From NCBI GenBank assembly GCA_020848195.1, contig JADLAP010000305.1, forward strand, positions 1 to 46,395: a DNA stretch of 46,395 bases, in the 5' to 3' direction. A program made the position numbers and the translations under genes. Position 1 is the stretch's first letter; every line of letters starts with the position of its first letter. The stretch comes from Phycisphaeraceae bacterium (lineage in GTDB: Bacteria > Planctomycetota > Phycisphaerae > Phycisphaerales > Phycisphaeraceae). Of the stretch, positions 1 to 10,070 are shown one piece after another. Below the pieces are notes generated by a model that saw only the letters and a program-made list of their open reading frames with translations, made no database searches and was not told the DNA's origin.

Positions 1-127
1 TCGGCTCATGGTGGCGGTCATGGAGCGACAACTTGAGGAGAAGGCGCCGCATGATAATTGACCCTCTTAAAAATATCGGCAACCTTGACGCGCGCGCCGT
101 GCGCCGCGTGTTTGAATTTCTCCGCCA
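1..127. repeat. Left copy of 127-bp exact terminal direct repeat (circular closure)
   Basis: Identical to 46269..46395, read base by base. Confidence 0.97.
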
Positions 128-848
128 GACACAAAACGAAATCATTAATGCCATTGAGGCAGCGCGAGGATTCAAGCAGGAAAATTTGCATGATCTTTTT
201 GACCGACTCGTCACGGTGATCGAAGATTTTAAAAAGCGTTATGCACAAATACTTGTAAAAGAATTTGGAGCCGCATTCGCCACGGCCACAAAATCGACCG
301 ACAAAGCATTAAAGGGCGCCGGCATAGATTTAGCAAAACCACTTCTCACAGTTGATCAAGTCGAAATAATAAATCAGTCGTTGCAAGCCCTGCCGAGCAT
401 TTCAAAAATTTACGCCAATGTCATGCCGAAGGTTGAGCGCGTCATCGGGCAAGCGGCGCTTGGCCGTTTCACGCTTACAGAAAGCATTGCTGAAATAAGG
501 GGGATTTTCAAAACCAATGCGGCTTATCGCTCTGAGCGCTTAGTCAGAACGGAAGTGAGCCGCGCGTTGAATTACGCCACCGTGAAGCGCGGGAACGATG
601 CAGACCAAGTTTCACCAGGAATTAAAAAATTTTGGTTGCATACTTATGATAAACGCACACGGCCAACGCATGTAAAAGTCGGATATGCAACCAATCCTCG
701 CCTGAATGGAAAACCGATTGCAATGTCAGACAAATTCGATGTTGGCGGATTTTCTGCTAATGCACCACAAGACCCGAGCTTGCCGGCGCAAGAGTCAATC
801 CATTGCCGTTGCCGGCTTGGTTTCGTCGTGCCTCAAGAAAAATCTTGA
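51..848 (+). CDS. Phage head morphogenesis / minor head protein (Mu gpF / SPP1 gp7-like)
   Basis: C-terminal RTEVSRALNYA...KKFWLHTYDKRTRPTH...FDVGG...DPSLPAQESIHCRCRLGF signature; ATG at 51 after GAGGAG. Confidence 0.85.
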   Translation: MIIDPLKNIGNLDARAVRRVFEFLRQTQNEIINAIEAARGFKQENLHDLFDRLVTVIEDFKKRYAQILVKEFGAAFATATKSTDKALKGAGIDLAKPLLTVDQVEIINQSLQALPSISKIYANVMPKVERVIGQAALGRFTLTESIAEIRGIFKTNAAYRSERLVRTEVSRALNYATVKRGNDADQVSPGIKKFWLHTYDKRTRPTHVKVGYATNPRLNGKPIAMSDKFDVGGFSANAPQDPSLPAQESIHCRCRLGFVVPQEKS

Positions 849-885
849 CAATGAGAAAATAAAACTTTATCTTTGTGCGAACAAC

Positions 886-1110
886 ATGAGCCGGCAAAAT
901 GGATTCTTACTCAAGCCTTATCGTTTTCAAGACTGTACCCTCGCCCAACAGAAGGCTGCAAACTATTTCATTTCGCTACTCAAAGAGCTTGAGTCCCTTT
1001 CATGTAACGGTCAAATCATTACCCATCTCGAAAAAGGATCCCCCGGTAAAATTGAATGGCGCCCGATTATCGACCTAAAAGAGTTGCCACTATTTCCCGA
1101 CAGTTCTTAG
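886..1110 (+). CDS. Small hypothetical protein
   Basis: 74-aa ORF from internal ATG of ORF 706..1110, followed by a terminator-like hairpin. Confidence 0.45.
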   Translation: MSRQNGFLLKPYRFQDCTLAQQKAANYFISLLKELESLSCNGQIITHLEKGSPGKIEWRPIIDLKELPLFPDSS

Positions 1111-1139
1111 CATAAAAAGCCGGCTTCCTGACAATCAGA

Positions 1140-1179
1140 GGCCAAACTTGACGCAAGTTGAGTTTGGCCTTTTTTATTT
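1140..1179 (+). terminator. Rho-independent terminator
   Basis: GGCCAAAC...GTTTGGCC stem followed by TTTTTTATTT. Confidence 0.75.
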
Positions 1180-1206
1180 AACCAACCAGTAACGGAGAAA
1201 ACGCAG

Positions 1207-1776
1207 ATGAAAAAGAAATTGGCCTTCCTGGCGCTGGCACTAATGGCCTTGCTGTGCTTCCATCAGATTTATCTTTGGGCCGCTTCGCCAACGGTAACTT
1301 GCACCGTAAAAAATTACGACTATGCAAAGACCTACTCATTTTCGTATGGCACGACAATTAGTGTAGTTGACACGGCCTTCATTTATTACAACAGTGCGCC
1401 TTTCAACATTCAATCTACTGGTATCGTCGGCGCCGACTCAATGGCAACACTGGAATTATGGACAAGCGAGGCCACCGCCGACAGTGTGCGTCATTGCATT
1501 TTTATTCAGGGATCAAGCAAGACCCCGGCCAGCGTGACGGAGCGAAGCATCACCGGATCGGCGCAGAACTGGCATACTATCCAAGTTGATTCGGCGAGCT
1601 TAAACAATTCTGGCAATTCGACAACGCCAAAATTTGTCAAAGTCCCAATTAGCCGGGCATTTGGTCGCTTGCCCTATTTGCGGATTGTCATTGCGGAAAT
1701 TGGCGCAACGGCAAAAGATGCCAACCAAACGGTTTACGGACGCTTAACCATTCCGCAATATCGCCGGCCGTATTGA
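1207..1776 (+). CDS. Exported hypothetical protein in head gene cluster
   Basis: N-terminal signal peptide MKKKLAFLALALMALLCFHQIYLWA; position between head morphogenesis and portal genes. Confidence 0.65.
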   Translation: MKKKLAFLALALMALLCFHQIYLWAASPTVTCTVKNYDYAKTYSFSYGTTISVVDTAFIYYNSAPFNIQSTGIVGADSMATLELWTSEATADSVRHCIFIQGSSKTPASVTERSITGSAQNWHTIQVDSASLNNSGNSTTPKFVKVPISRAFGRLPYLRIVIAEIGATAKDANQTVYGRLTIPQYRRPY

Positions 1777-2090
1777 TGGAGCCACGTCCCAGCGCCACGC
1801 TTGACCGCGTTTCGCCAAGCTGGAAAATCTTTCTCACGGATGCCGCCGAAAAAGCGTACATCTTGGAATTGCAAATCCGCGACCGGCTCATGAAAATCTA
1901 TGCCAAGCACGATAATGAATGGTCTAAGCATTATGCGGGAGCGGCGTTGCAAATGCCGTTTGGACATTTGCGCGAGCTAAAATTGACTGTTATAAAATGC
2001 TTGGTTAATGCGCGGGATTGGGCCACGAGTGAAGGCCGGCAGATTCGCTATGAGTTACGCCAATTGATTCAGAAAATCGAATTACGATGA
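1773..2090 (+). CDS. Hypothetical protein
   Basis: 105-aa ORF, overlaps both neighbours by 4 nt. Confidence 0.65.
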   Translation: MMEPRPSATLDRVSPSWKIFLTDAAEKAYILELQIRDRLMKIYAKHDNEWSKHYAGAALQMPFGHLRELKLTVIKCLVNARDWATSEGRQIRYELRQLIQKIELR

Positions 2091-3541
2091 GCACACAAAT
2101 AGCGCCACAATTTACGCAAGCTTTATCAGTCATTGGCGAGAATGACCTTGCCTTGACTTCTTCGGGAAGCTTTAATATTGCGGCGCGCCGGCATCCGGTC
2201 TATTTGAACAATGTTGGCGAGTGGCGTTTTCTCTATGATGCTTATCGGGGCGGCAAAGATTATATCAGTAATCCAAATAACCTCAAGCGGCATTCCTACG
2301 AGACCGACGCGCTTTTCCGGCAACGATTGGCGCGGGCGTATTATTACAACTATTGCGGCCCAATCATTGACGGAATGGTTAACCATCTTTTTAAAGGGGG
2401 CGTCATTCGTGAAAATTCTAAGATGCTGGCTGATTTTTACGAAGAGGTGAACGACAATGGAAAAGACATAAATTTTTTCATGCGTGACGTTGCCACACAA
2501 GCGGGAATTTATGGCAAGGTTTCTGTTTTGGTGGACATGCCAAAGGCCACCCCCGAGGAAATTGCCGCGCGTGAACGTGGCGAAGCCACGAGGCTTTTCG
2601 ATCAGGGAAAAACACCACGGCTTTTTGTTTATGCCCCGATAAATGTCTTGGATTGGTCAACCAGTGCCGATGGCTTAAATTGGGTACTCTTGCAACATGA
2701 AGAGCGCGAGGACCTCAATCCATTTATACCCGCCAAAAATAAACAGGTTTACGAGTTGTGGGATCGGACTTCATGGACTTCTTACGATAAGGACGGGCGA
2801 CGCATTGATGGCGGTGATCATTTGCTTGGCATTGTGCCATTTGTGACAATCAGCAATATCGGACTTGATCAAAGCAGCACCGGGGAGTCTACGATCAAAG
2901 ACATTGCGCACATCAACAACAACATTTATCAGTTGTGTTCTTTGCTCGATGAAATTTTTCACCGCCAAGCTTTCTCCCAGCTTACGGCTGAGGGCAATCC
3001 AAAAGAGTACGACGCCCAGGCGATGAGCACGGCTGGTGCCTTCTGTTATCCGATAGGAAGAAAACAGCCCGATTTTATAAGCCCGGACGCGTCGCAAGCT
3101 GAATTGCACATGAAGCAAATCGACTCAATGATTGGCGAGATTTACCGAATTGCCAATATCAAGATCAATGCGAATGAGAATCGGCTTTACAAAACCATTG
3201 TCCAGTCGCAGTATGATTTCGAGGCGTTCAACAGCGTTTTGAAAAACAAAGCGCGCGCCCTTGAAAAGTTTGAAACCGATGTGAATTACATTTTATCGTT
3301 GTGGTTACAACAGCCTGACATCGCATCAATTAACGTGCAATATCCGGCTGAGTTTGATACGACGCTTTTGGCCGATGACGTGGCCGAAGCCTCGCAGCTT
3401 AACGATCTCGGCATGGGCGATGTTTTTATGCAAATGTATAAACGCAACATTGCAAAGAAACGTTTCCCCGATGCCGATGAGGAAACGATTGACAAAATTG
3501 CCGCCGCGTTTACCGAAGCGACGGCAACGGTCAGGTTTTAA
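2087..3541 (+). CDS. Portal protein
   Basis: 484 aa; portal-like organisation (IIDGMVNHLFKGGV, DINFFMRDVATQAGIYGKVSVLVD, QIDSMIGEIYRIANIK) in canonical position before scaffold and capsid. Confidence 0.75.
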   Translation: MSTQIAPQFTQALSVIGENDLALTSSGSFNIAARRHPVYLNNVGEWRFLYDAYRGGKDYISNPNNLKRHSYETDALFRQRLARAYYYNYCGPIIDGMVNHLFKGGVIRENSKMLADFYEEVNDNGKDINFFMRDVATQAGIYGKVSVLVDMPKATPEEIAARERGEATRLFDQGKTPRLFVYAPINVLDWSTSADGLNWVLLQHEEREDLNPFIPAKNKQVYELWDRTSWTSYDKDGRRIDGGDHLLGIVPFVTISNIGLDQSSTGESTIKDIAHINNNIYQLCSLLDEIFHRQAFSQLTAEGNPKEYDAQAMSTAGAFCYPIGRKQPDFISPDASQAELHMKQIDSMIGEIYRIANIKINANENRLYKTIVQSQYDFEAFNSVLKNKARALEKFETDVNYILSLWLQQPDIASINVQYPAEFDTTLLADDVAEASQLNDLGMGDVFMQMYKRNIAKKRFPDADEETIDKIAAAFTEATATVRF

Positions 3542-3626
3542 ATTCGTGTTCGCTGGCCGCGCCGATGTTAGCCAGCGCCTTGCAGTTCATCCGCGCCCCA
3601 TCAGCGCGAAACTTGGAGTTTAAAAG

Positions 3627-4376
3627 ATGGCAAGTCAATTACCCGAAGCTTTGCAAAAGTTTCAAGCTGAAAATCCTACGGTATTTCAGGAAATTGCCAA
3701 TCACTTTGTCGGGGTTGGCAAGGCTGAAATTACGCAGAAATTTTCCGCCGAGAAACAAGCGCTTTTAAAACAACTTGAGGATTCCGCCGCTAAATTAACT
3801 GATGGCGACGCGGAGAAGTCGCGCCTTGAAACGCAAATCCGTGAACTTGAAGGCCAAGTTCTGAGCAAAGAGGAAGTTTTGAAAAAGACTCTTGAGCGTG
3901 CTCAACTTGAGCACAAGAAAACGAACGAACTCAGCGCCAAGCAGTTGCAGGAATCACAAGCCCAGGCTTCTTTATACAAGCAGCGTTATGAAAACCATTT
4001 GATTGACAATGCAATCACCGCCGCTTGCATGAACCCTGAGACAAAAGCGTTTTACGCTCCGCAGGTTATTTCTAACTTGAAGCCGTTCGCCCGTGTCGAG
4101 CCGTTGAAGGATGAAAACGACAAAGAAACTGGCGAATATAAAATTATGCTGGCGATGAAAGACCCGAAGGCCGGCAAGGTTAGAGATTTTGAATTTTCGG
4201 AAGGATTTAAACTTTTCTATGAGCAGAAAGAAAACGCAAATCTTTTTGAAAGCAAAATCGGCAGCGGCTCGGCCAATGGCGCGAGACGGTTGCCAGCGAG
4301 TGGCGGCACGGCGGCGGATTTGCAAAACTTCGCAACTTATGTACAAAACAGAGAAGCAATTCTCCAATCATCATAG
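3627..4376 (+). CDS. Scaffold protein
   Basis: Charged coiled-coil rich 249-aa ORF immediately upstream of capsid gene. Confidence 0.6.
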   Translation: MASQLPEALQKFQAENPTVFQEIANHFVGVGKAEITQKFSAEKQALLKQLEDSAAKLTDGDAEKSRLETQIRELEGQVLSKEEVLKKTLERAQLEHKKTNELSAKQLQESQAQASLYKQRYENHLIDNAITAACMNPETKAFYAPQVISNLKPFARVEPLKDENDKETGEYKIMLAMKDPKAGKVRDFEFSEGFKLFYEQKENANLFESKIGSGSANGARRLPASGGTAADLQNFATYVQNREAILQSS

Positions 4377-4385
4377 GAAATCAAA

Positions 4386-5276
4386 ATGGCGAACGATCTT
4401 TCCGCTTATAATGCCCAGGTTTGGGTAAACGAATCGCTTTATGTTGTGCAAGCGAATATGGTGGCCGCTTCAAAAGTTCACCGTAACTTTGAGGCCGCCC
4501 TTGCGCAATTTGGGGACACGGTGAATACCCGCAAACCGGCAACTTTCACCGCGCAAAACAAAGGCGCAACTTCTGATGTGACCGTACAAAACGCCTCGGC
4601 AACCAACGTGCAAGTTGTTATGAATAAACACAAGGAGGTGACCTTCCAAGTGTTTGACATTGAACAGACCAAAGGTATCAAAAACTTGATTGCCGAATAT
4701 TTCCGCCCTGCCGCGATTGCGATTGCCGCCGCCGCCGATGCGGACGTATTGGGGCTTTACACGGACATTTCAACAAACACCTTGACGCCAACAACGCTTT
4801 CATACGACTACATCGTTGACGCTGAAACCAAGCTGAATGATAGCAAAGTGTTGTATGGCGACCGCCACGTCATTATCAGTAGCCCGCAAAAAGGCGCGCT
4901 TTCCAAAGATCAATATTTTATTGATGCCGCCAAAACTGGCAACGGCGGCCAAACTTTGCGCACGGGTGTGTTGTTGCCCGTGGCCGGTTTTGATTCGATT
5001 TCAATGGACCAAAATGTCGTTAGCGCCGCCGGTAAACATCACAACTTGGCCTTTCACCGGAATGCTTTCGCGTTTGTGACTCGTTTGATGCAAACCGCCG
5101 ATCCAAATACACCGGGCGCCGTGGTTGCTACGCAAAGCTTTGACGGGCTTGGAATGCGCGTTGTATATAGTTACAATCCGGACAAACTTGCAAGTCAAGT
5201 CACGGTGGATATTTTCTACGGCGTGAAAACGCTGGACGAGACGTTCGCCGTGGACATTACAACTGATGTCCCCTAA
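4386..5276 (+). CDS. Major capsid protein (P22 coat-like)
   Basis: MANDLSAYNAQVWVNESLYVVQANMVAA...FGDTVNTRKP...FQVFDIEQTKGI...ADADVLGLY pattern of P22 gp5-type coat proteins. Confidence 0.8.
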   Translation: MANDLSAYNAQVWVNESLYVVQANMVAASKVHRNFEAALAQFGDTVNTRKPATFTAQNKGATSDVTVQNASATNVQVVMNKHKEVTFQVFDIEQTKGIKNLIAEYFRPAAIAIAAAADADVLGLYTDISTNTLTPTTLSYDYIVDAETKLNDSKVLYGDRHVIISSPQKGALSKDQYFIDAAKTGNGGQTLRTGVLLPVAGFDSISMDQNVVSAAGKHHNLAFHRNAFAFVTRLMQTADPNTPGAVVATQSFDGLGMRVVYSYNPDKLASQVTVDIFYGVKTLDETFAVDITTDVP

Positions 5277-5306
5277 TTGATGTTGTGCAACGAACGAGGT
5301 TTTTAA

Positions 5307-5672
5307 ATGGCATTATCTGAAATTTGGTTGAAAAAGCGAATTGTCGTTAATGGCGAGTTTAAAGGTTGGAACATTAAGGCCGTCCCCGGTGAGTGGGCTA
5401 TTCCTGACAATCCAACCACACCGTCAAAGCTGCAACTTGACTTTTTAGACCATCGGGCCGGTTGGGAAAAAGCCACGCCCGAAGAAATTGCGCAGGAACA
5501 AATTCGCCTGGCGCAATTAGACGCTGCGACTCGTGAAAAGCAGATGGAAAAACGAGTCACTGAAGTAGTGGCGCAACAAGCTGCCGTTGAAACGGTCATG
5601 GCAAAGGTCGAAGAGAAAAAGAAGTTGGCGGAGAAACCCGCGCCGGCCTCCAAACGGGAAAAAATCCAATGA
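5307..5672 (+). CDS. Hypothetical protein
   Basis: 121-aa ORF, 4-nt overlap with next gene. Confidence 0.6.
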   Translation: MALSEIWLKKRIVVNGEFKGWNIKAVPGEWAIPDNPTTPSKLQLDFLDHRAGWEKATPEEIAQEQIRLAQLDAATREKQMEKRVTEVVAQQAAVETVMAKVEEKKKLAEKPAPASKREKIQ

Positions 5673-6106
5673 CTCTCGATGCAACCATCGGCGGCAATGC
5701 CAGCAATGTCTACTCGACGCTTGCGGAAACCGACGCCTATTTTGCGAACCATTTGAAATTTGCGCTCTGGAACGATTTTACTCAGGCGCAAAAACAGCGG
5801 GCGAAAATTATGGCGACGCTTATGATTGACCGCGAGAAGTTTAAGCAGGACAAGGCCAGCATTGCCCCGATTGGAAGCGATGATTTTCAGCGTTTGGAAT
5901 TTCCCCGGATTTACTGTTATGACAATGATGGCGAGCTTTACATTCCCGAAGAAATAAAAATGGCGGAGGCCGAGCAGGCGCTTTATCTGCTTGATGATAT
6001 GGCCGAACCCAAAGACGGCGATGAAGAGCCGCCCCATCTTTGCCAAGCTGCCCGTGATTTCTTGGCGCCGCATCTCAACCGCATGGCGATAATTGGACGC
6101 ATGTAA
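5669..6106 (+). CDS. DnaT-like / gp6-type head-tail connector
   Basis: TLAETDAYFANHLKFALWNDFTQAQKQRAKIMATLMIDRE...FPR...IPEEIKMAEAEQALYLLD pattern of connector adaptors. Confidence 0.65.
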   Translation: MTLDATIGGNASNVYSTLAETDAYFANHLKFALWNDFTQAQKQRAKIMATLMIDREKFKQDKASIAPIGSDDFQRLEFPRIYCYDNDGELYIPEEIKMAEAEQALYLLDDMAEPKDGDEEPPHLCQAARDFLAPHLNRMAIIGRM

Positions 6107-6960
6107 TGAAGCCCGTAAGGTCCGAAATACTTTTACGCATTCAGCGCGACCGTCTCAAGTTGAGCGATACGTCTGAATTGATGTTGCCCGGCGAGATTGA
6201 AAGTCATTTCGACCGGGCTTTATTGCGGCATGCCGATTTTAGCTTCAACGTCAAGACGGCGCATTTTGACGGCGGGTTTATCAAGTATCACTTGCCTTCC
6301 GATTGGGTGATTGGTTCATCGAAGATCACCGAATTACGTTTTTTTTCCGGTGGCCGTTATACCGGAGAAAAAATAAAATCAGCGGTTGACATTTACGATC
6401 AAGTGGATACGACAGGCTATAACGTCGCCACGGTCTCGGCGGGTGCAACAACGGTGACTTTATCCACGGTTGGATATGCCGCACGTTTTAAAGCCGACGA
6501 TCCGGTTGTTTTGGTTAATGCCGGCGTCGAAGTCGAAGACAACAGAGTCTCGACTGACGGCAACGGAATAAGCGGAGCAATTGGAATTTTAACACCGGCG
6601 GGAAATACGTACAGCTCCTCGCCGCAAATTAAATTTCACAATTATTTCCGCTTACGGCAAGATGCCCCGGATGCAACCGACCTGTTTACATTAAGTTATT
6701 CCATACCCCATGTGTACACGGAAGACGCTAACGAAATCACAGTCCCTGAAAGCGAATGTGATGCCGTGGCTGATTTAACGGCCGCTTATGCAGCGCGGGC
6801 ATTGGCTGCATTGTTTTCGACCGGCGCGATTTCTTCAATCGAAGCCGACACTTTTGATTCGGGCACTAATGCAGATAGATGGACGGCACTGGCTGATAAA
6901 TATGAGGGCCAATATAAAGAACGCATGGGAATTAAAACCGACGAAAATCTAACGAGGTGA
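6106..6960 (+). CDS. Hypothetical structural protein
   Basis: 284-aa ORF in connector region. Confidence 0.55.
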   Translation: MKPVRSEILLRIQRDRLKLSDTSELMLPGEIESHFDRALLRHADFSFNVKTAHFDGGFIKYHLPSDWVIGSSKITELRFFSGGRYTGEKIKSAVDIYDQVDTTGYNVATVSAGATTVTLSTVGYAARFKADDPVVLVNAGVEVEDNRVSTDGNGISGAIGILTPAGNTYSSSPQIKFHNYFRLRQDAPDATDLFTLSYSIPHVYTEDANEITVPESECDAVADLTAAYAARALAALFSTGAISSIEADTFDSGTNADRWTALADKYEGQYKERMGIKTDENLTR

Positions 6961-6962
6961 GT

Positions 6963-7361
6963 ATGTTCAGTAAGTATCTCACGACCAAAAATAAAACTTT
7001 GGCTTTTGAGTTTGGGCTGATTGGAATTGTTGCAGCGATTGCGCTGTACTTGGCCGGTGTAGTGCAAGAAGAAACCATGTGGACGATATTGGCTTTCTTC
7101 GGCAGCGGATCCATTACGGCCTTGCGTTCGCTTTTTCTCAGCGAAGGCAATAAGACCAATCTCATTTTTGTGATTGGATCGCTTGTACAAGCCGCCTTTC
7201 TGTATGGAAATCTGAGCGGCTTCTCCTGGGCCGATCCGGAGAAAATGACATTCCTCAATCAGATCATTTTGGGCGTGCAAGGCTTGAATGCCGGCCACGG
7301 CATTGCAAAGGCCAATGGATTTTCAGCCGTGGGCAATGGAGTTTCAGCCGCAAGCAAATGA
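6963..7361 (+). CDS. Small multi-pass membrane protein (holin candidate)
   Basis: Hydrophobic segments GLIGIVAAIALYLAGVV, TILAFFGSGSITAL, LIFVIGSLVQAAFLYG; ATG at 6963 (GTG at 6957 also possible). Confidence 0.5.
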   Translation: MFSKYLTTKNKTLAFEFGLIGIVAAIALYLAGVVQEETMWTILAFFGSGSITALRSLFLSEGNKTNLIFVIGSLVQAAFLYGNLSGFSWADPEKMTFLNQIILGVQGLNAGHGIAKANGFSAVGNGVSAASK

Positions 7362-7897
7362 TAAGCATTCGCATTGACTCGAGCACAAATCCGAAGCCGC
7401 AAGAAATTGAGCGCGTTATTCGTGAAGAATTTCGGCGCATGATGAAAGCCGCGGCGGTGACCGGCGAGACGGCGATTGCGCGCCGAACCCCAGTTGGCGT
7501 GAGCGGCCACCTGCGGCAAGGGATCGTTGGCATACCTGAAGACTTTGCTGTTGAATTTGGTGTCCAGGGGCCCGGCGGAGTTTACGGCAAGTTTGTTGAG
7601 CCTGGCCGCAAACGCGGGAAGTTTCCACCGTTTCAAGATGGCAGTGCGCTTTTTCTTTGGGTACGCCGGACCGACAAGGGAAAGCGGCTCGTGGCGTGGG
7701 TAAAGCGCAAATACAAAGTGAAAGATAATGCGCTCGCATTGCGGCAAGCCGTGTTCTTGAAAGCCCGCGCAATCGCGCGCCGGGGAACGCGGCCGGCACT
7801 GATGTTTAAAAAGTCGATACCGGAAATTCAGAAATTTTTTGAGCGGGCATTCCCGCAAACGATAGCCAAAATCGAAAAACGTTTAGGCGATGGCTGA
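7358..7897 (+). CDS. HK97 gp10-like neck / tail-completion protein
   Basis: IARRTPVGVSGHLRQGI...YGKFVEPGRKRGKFPPF...RPALMFKKSI pattern. Confidence 0.65.
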   Translation: MISIRIDSSTNPKPQEIERVIREEFRRMMKAAAVTGETAIARRTPVGVSGHLRQGIVGIPEDFAVEFGVQGPGGVYGKFVEPGRKRGKFPPFQDGSALFLWVRRTDKGKRLVAWVKRKYKVKDNALALRQAVFLKARAIARRGTRPALMFKKSIPEIQKFFERAFPQTIAKIEKRLGDG

Positions 7898-8345
7898 TTG
7901 GACAAACGAAATACTTCCCGCAATTGTTGCCTTGCTTGAAAGCGTGGAAGGGTTGGCGAGCGATGGCGCAAAAGTTTACAGCTATCCACAGCGGACAATT
8001 GACGTTCAGGGTTTGATTGAGAAATTTAAAACGTCCGGCGGGGTTTTCCATGTTTGGTGGCCTAAACGAATTGCGTGGAATGCTGAGGGCGGACTCGGCG
8101 GGCAAATTTTGCGGCAACAAATCATTCGCCTGTACGGTTATCGCGGCTTCAAAGATTCCGGCAGTGAGTTGGAGTTTCAAACCATTCTTGACAATATCGC
8201 CGCGGTATTTGACGCACGCGAAAATTTGTCGCTCGACGGCACAGTTGCCGAACACTTGCCCTTAACGTTGATGGAAAGCACTGACGAAATGTTCGCCGGT
8301 GTGCTTTGCCACAAAGCGGTTTTTGAATTTGCAGCCTACACCTGA
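7890..8345 (+). CDS. Tail terminator-like protein
   Basis: Position between gp10-like and tail tube genes; 151 aa. Confidence 0.5.
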   Translation: MADWTNEILPAIVALLESVEGLASDGAKVYSYPQRTIDVQGLIEKFKTSGGVFHVWWPKRIAWNAEGGLGGQILRQQIIRLYGYRGFKDSGSELEFQTILDNIAAVFDARENLSLDGTVAEHLPLTLMESTDEMFAGVLCHKAVFEFAAYT

Positions 8346-8357
8346 TAGAGGAATAAT

Positions 8358-9398
8358 ATGGCACGAAAAACAAGCGGTCAGTGGATCGTCGCTCTGAAAA
8401 AAGGCTCGACGTGGGGGACAGCGGTGGCGTTAAGCTCTGCCGGGCGGATGATAAAAGTTTTGGAGACCGGCCCACTCTACAAGCAGCGTGAGTATATCAT
8501 TGATGACTCGATTGGGATTTCATTCCGGCAAAATTCCGTTGTGGGTAAGGGATTCGTCGATGTGACGCTTTCCGGCATTCTGCATTTTGCTTCACCAATT
8601 TGGGAAATCATAGCGCAGATAATGGGCGATGATACTGTGGGTGCTGCCGGGTCAGATTACAGTCATGTGATGAAATTTCAAGATACCTCGGCGGGCTTGT
8701 TTAGCACACTGTGTGCCTATGATGGGAACGTGGTCAGAGAAATTCCTTCCGTGAAATGGACTTCATTTACGATCAAGGGCGCTGGGGCAAGCTTGATGGA
8801 ATGGACTGCAAAAGGCATAGGTAACGCATCTTTAACGACCGGGCAGACTAATACCGCATTGGGTAGCGTTACGCATGTGGGCGACAATTATGTTCCGTTC
8901 AATGTCACCATGCACATAAACGATCAGAGCGGTGACACTCTCGGAGCGAGTGCTTTAGTTTATGCCAGCGAATTTGAATTTAGCGTTGATCGGAAATTTG
9001 AGGCAGAATATCTCACAAGCGGCACACTTTACGAAACCGGCGAGCCGCCGGCGAAGGGATTCACTGAATCAATTCTCAATGTAACCTTCCCTTATGAACA
9101 AGACAACTACACGTTTGCCAATTCCCATGCCGACCATATTGCCGGCACCGGCAAAAAGCTCGATATTATCGTCACTGGCGATGCGACCGGAAACGGAAAT
9201 AATTTCACGTTAACAATTCAGATTCCGCGCGCCAAAGTCGAAGAAACCAACAGCACGCCGGCGCGTGGAAATGTGGATGTCCCGCACATACTCAAGCTTG
9301 CCGCTGAGCAAGCATCGGCGGCGCCGACTGGCATGACCGGCATAACGCGCCCAACGATCACTCTACTTAATACCATGGCGACGGCCTACGATACCTAA
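8358..9398 (+). CDS. Major tail tube protein
   Basis: 346-aa beta-rich ORF directly upstream of frameshifted tail chaperone genes. Confidence 0.65.
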   Translation: MARKTSGQWIVALKKGSTWGTAVALSSAGRMIKVLETGPLYKQREYIIDDSIGISFRQNSVVGKGFVDVTLSGILHFASPIWEIIAQIMGDDTVGAAGSDYSHVMKFQDTSAGLFSTLCAYDGNVVREIPSVKWTSFTIKGAGASLMEWTAKGIGNASLTTGQTNTALGSVTHVGDNYVPFNVTMHINDQSGDTLGASALVYASEFEFSVDRKFEAEYLTSGTLYETGEPPAKGFTESILNVTFPYEQDNYTFANSHADHIAGTGKKLDIIVTGDATGNGNNFTLTIQIPRAKVEETNSTPARGNVDVPHILKLAAEQASAAPTGMTGITRPTITLLNTMATAYDT

Positions 9399-9408
9399 GA
9401 AAGGATTT

Positions 9409-9792
9409 ATGTTCAAGCTTAACCGAACGGACAAGCAACCGCCTGAAAAATGGTTTGCCTATCCGGAATCACCCGATGAAGAATATTTGTTGCGCTTTCT
9501 GAATCTTGAAAGTTTAAGCTCGATAGCTGATGCAAAATTGATCGACCGCGTGTTGGTGGACTGGAAGGGTGTGCTCGGGGAAAATGGCGATCAAGTCGCG
9601 TGCACTCCTGAGGCGCGAGCGGAATTTTTACGCGATGAGTCGGGCGAGGCCGCTAAACGTATTTTTTGGATGTCGGCCACAGCTTGCCGCATAGACAATT
9701 TCGTTGACCTGGAGAATTTATTAAAAAACTCCGCGAGGCTGTTAGATGGCAAGCAACCTATCACAAAGCAACCTTCCACGGCTGCCAACTAA
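9409..9792 (+). CDS. Tail assembly chaperone, short (G-like) form
   Basis: 127-aa ORF between tail tube and tape measure, contains slippery heptamer. Confidence 0.65.
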   Translation: MFKLNRTDKQPPEKWFAYPESPDEEYLLRFLNLESLSSIADAKLIDRVLVDWKGVLGENGDQVACTPEARAEFLRDESGEAAKRIFWMSATACRIDNFVDLENLLKNSARLLDGKQPITKQPSTAAN

Positions 9793-10070
9793 AAGACGTT
9801 CAATGCGGCGTTGCCGGAAGGTCTTGTCAGAGTTGCCCATTTATCAGCGCGCCAAAACTTGGCAAACAAGAGAATGAGATTTTTCAAATATGGAAAACGG
9901 TTAATTTGCCGGTCGTACAAGCTGTAGGCTTGCAAAATATTTTAAGCGCGTGTGAAATTCAAAGAGAAGAATGGAACCAATCAGAACTCGAAGCCGCCTT
10001 CAGTGGGCTTCAAAGCATTTATGAGGCTTTATGCGAAATTGCCGAATCGAAGTCAGCGCCGCAATCTTAA
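9409..10070 (+). CDS. Tail assembly chaperone, -1 frameshift (GT-like) fusion of about 220 aa
   Basis: A AAA AAC heptamer at 9723..9729; the -1 frame is open from there to TAA at 10068..10070 (LREAVRWQATYHKATFHGCQLKDVQCG...SAPQS). Confidence 0.75.
9723..9729 (+). other. -1 programmed ribosomal frameshift slippery site A_AAA_AAC
   Basis: Zero-frame codons TTA AAA AAC; canonical X_XXY_YYZ. Confidence 0.75.

Noticed and set aside
18-248. 76-aa - strand ORF at the window start
   Set aside because: Antisense to the head morphogenesis gene with no independent support.
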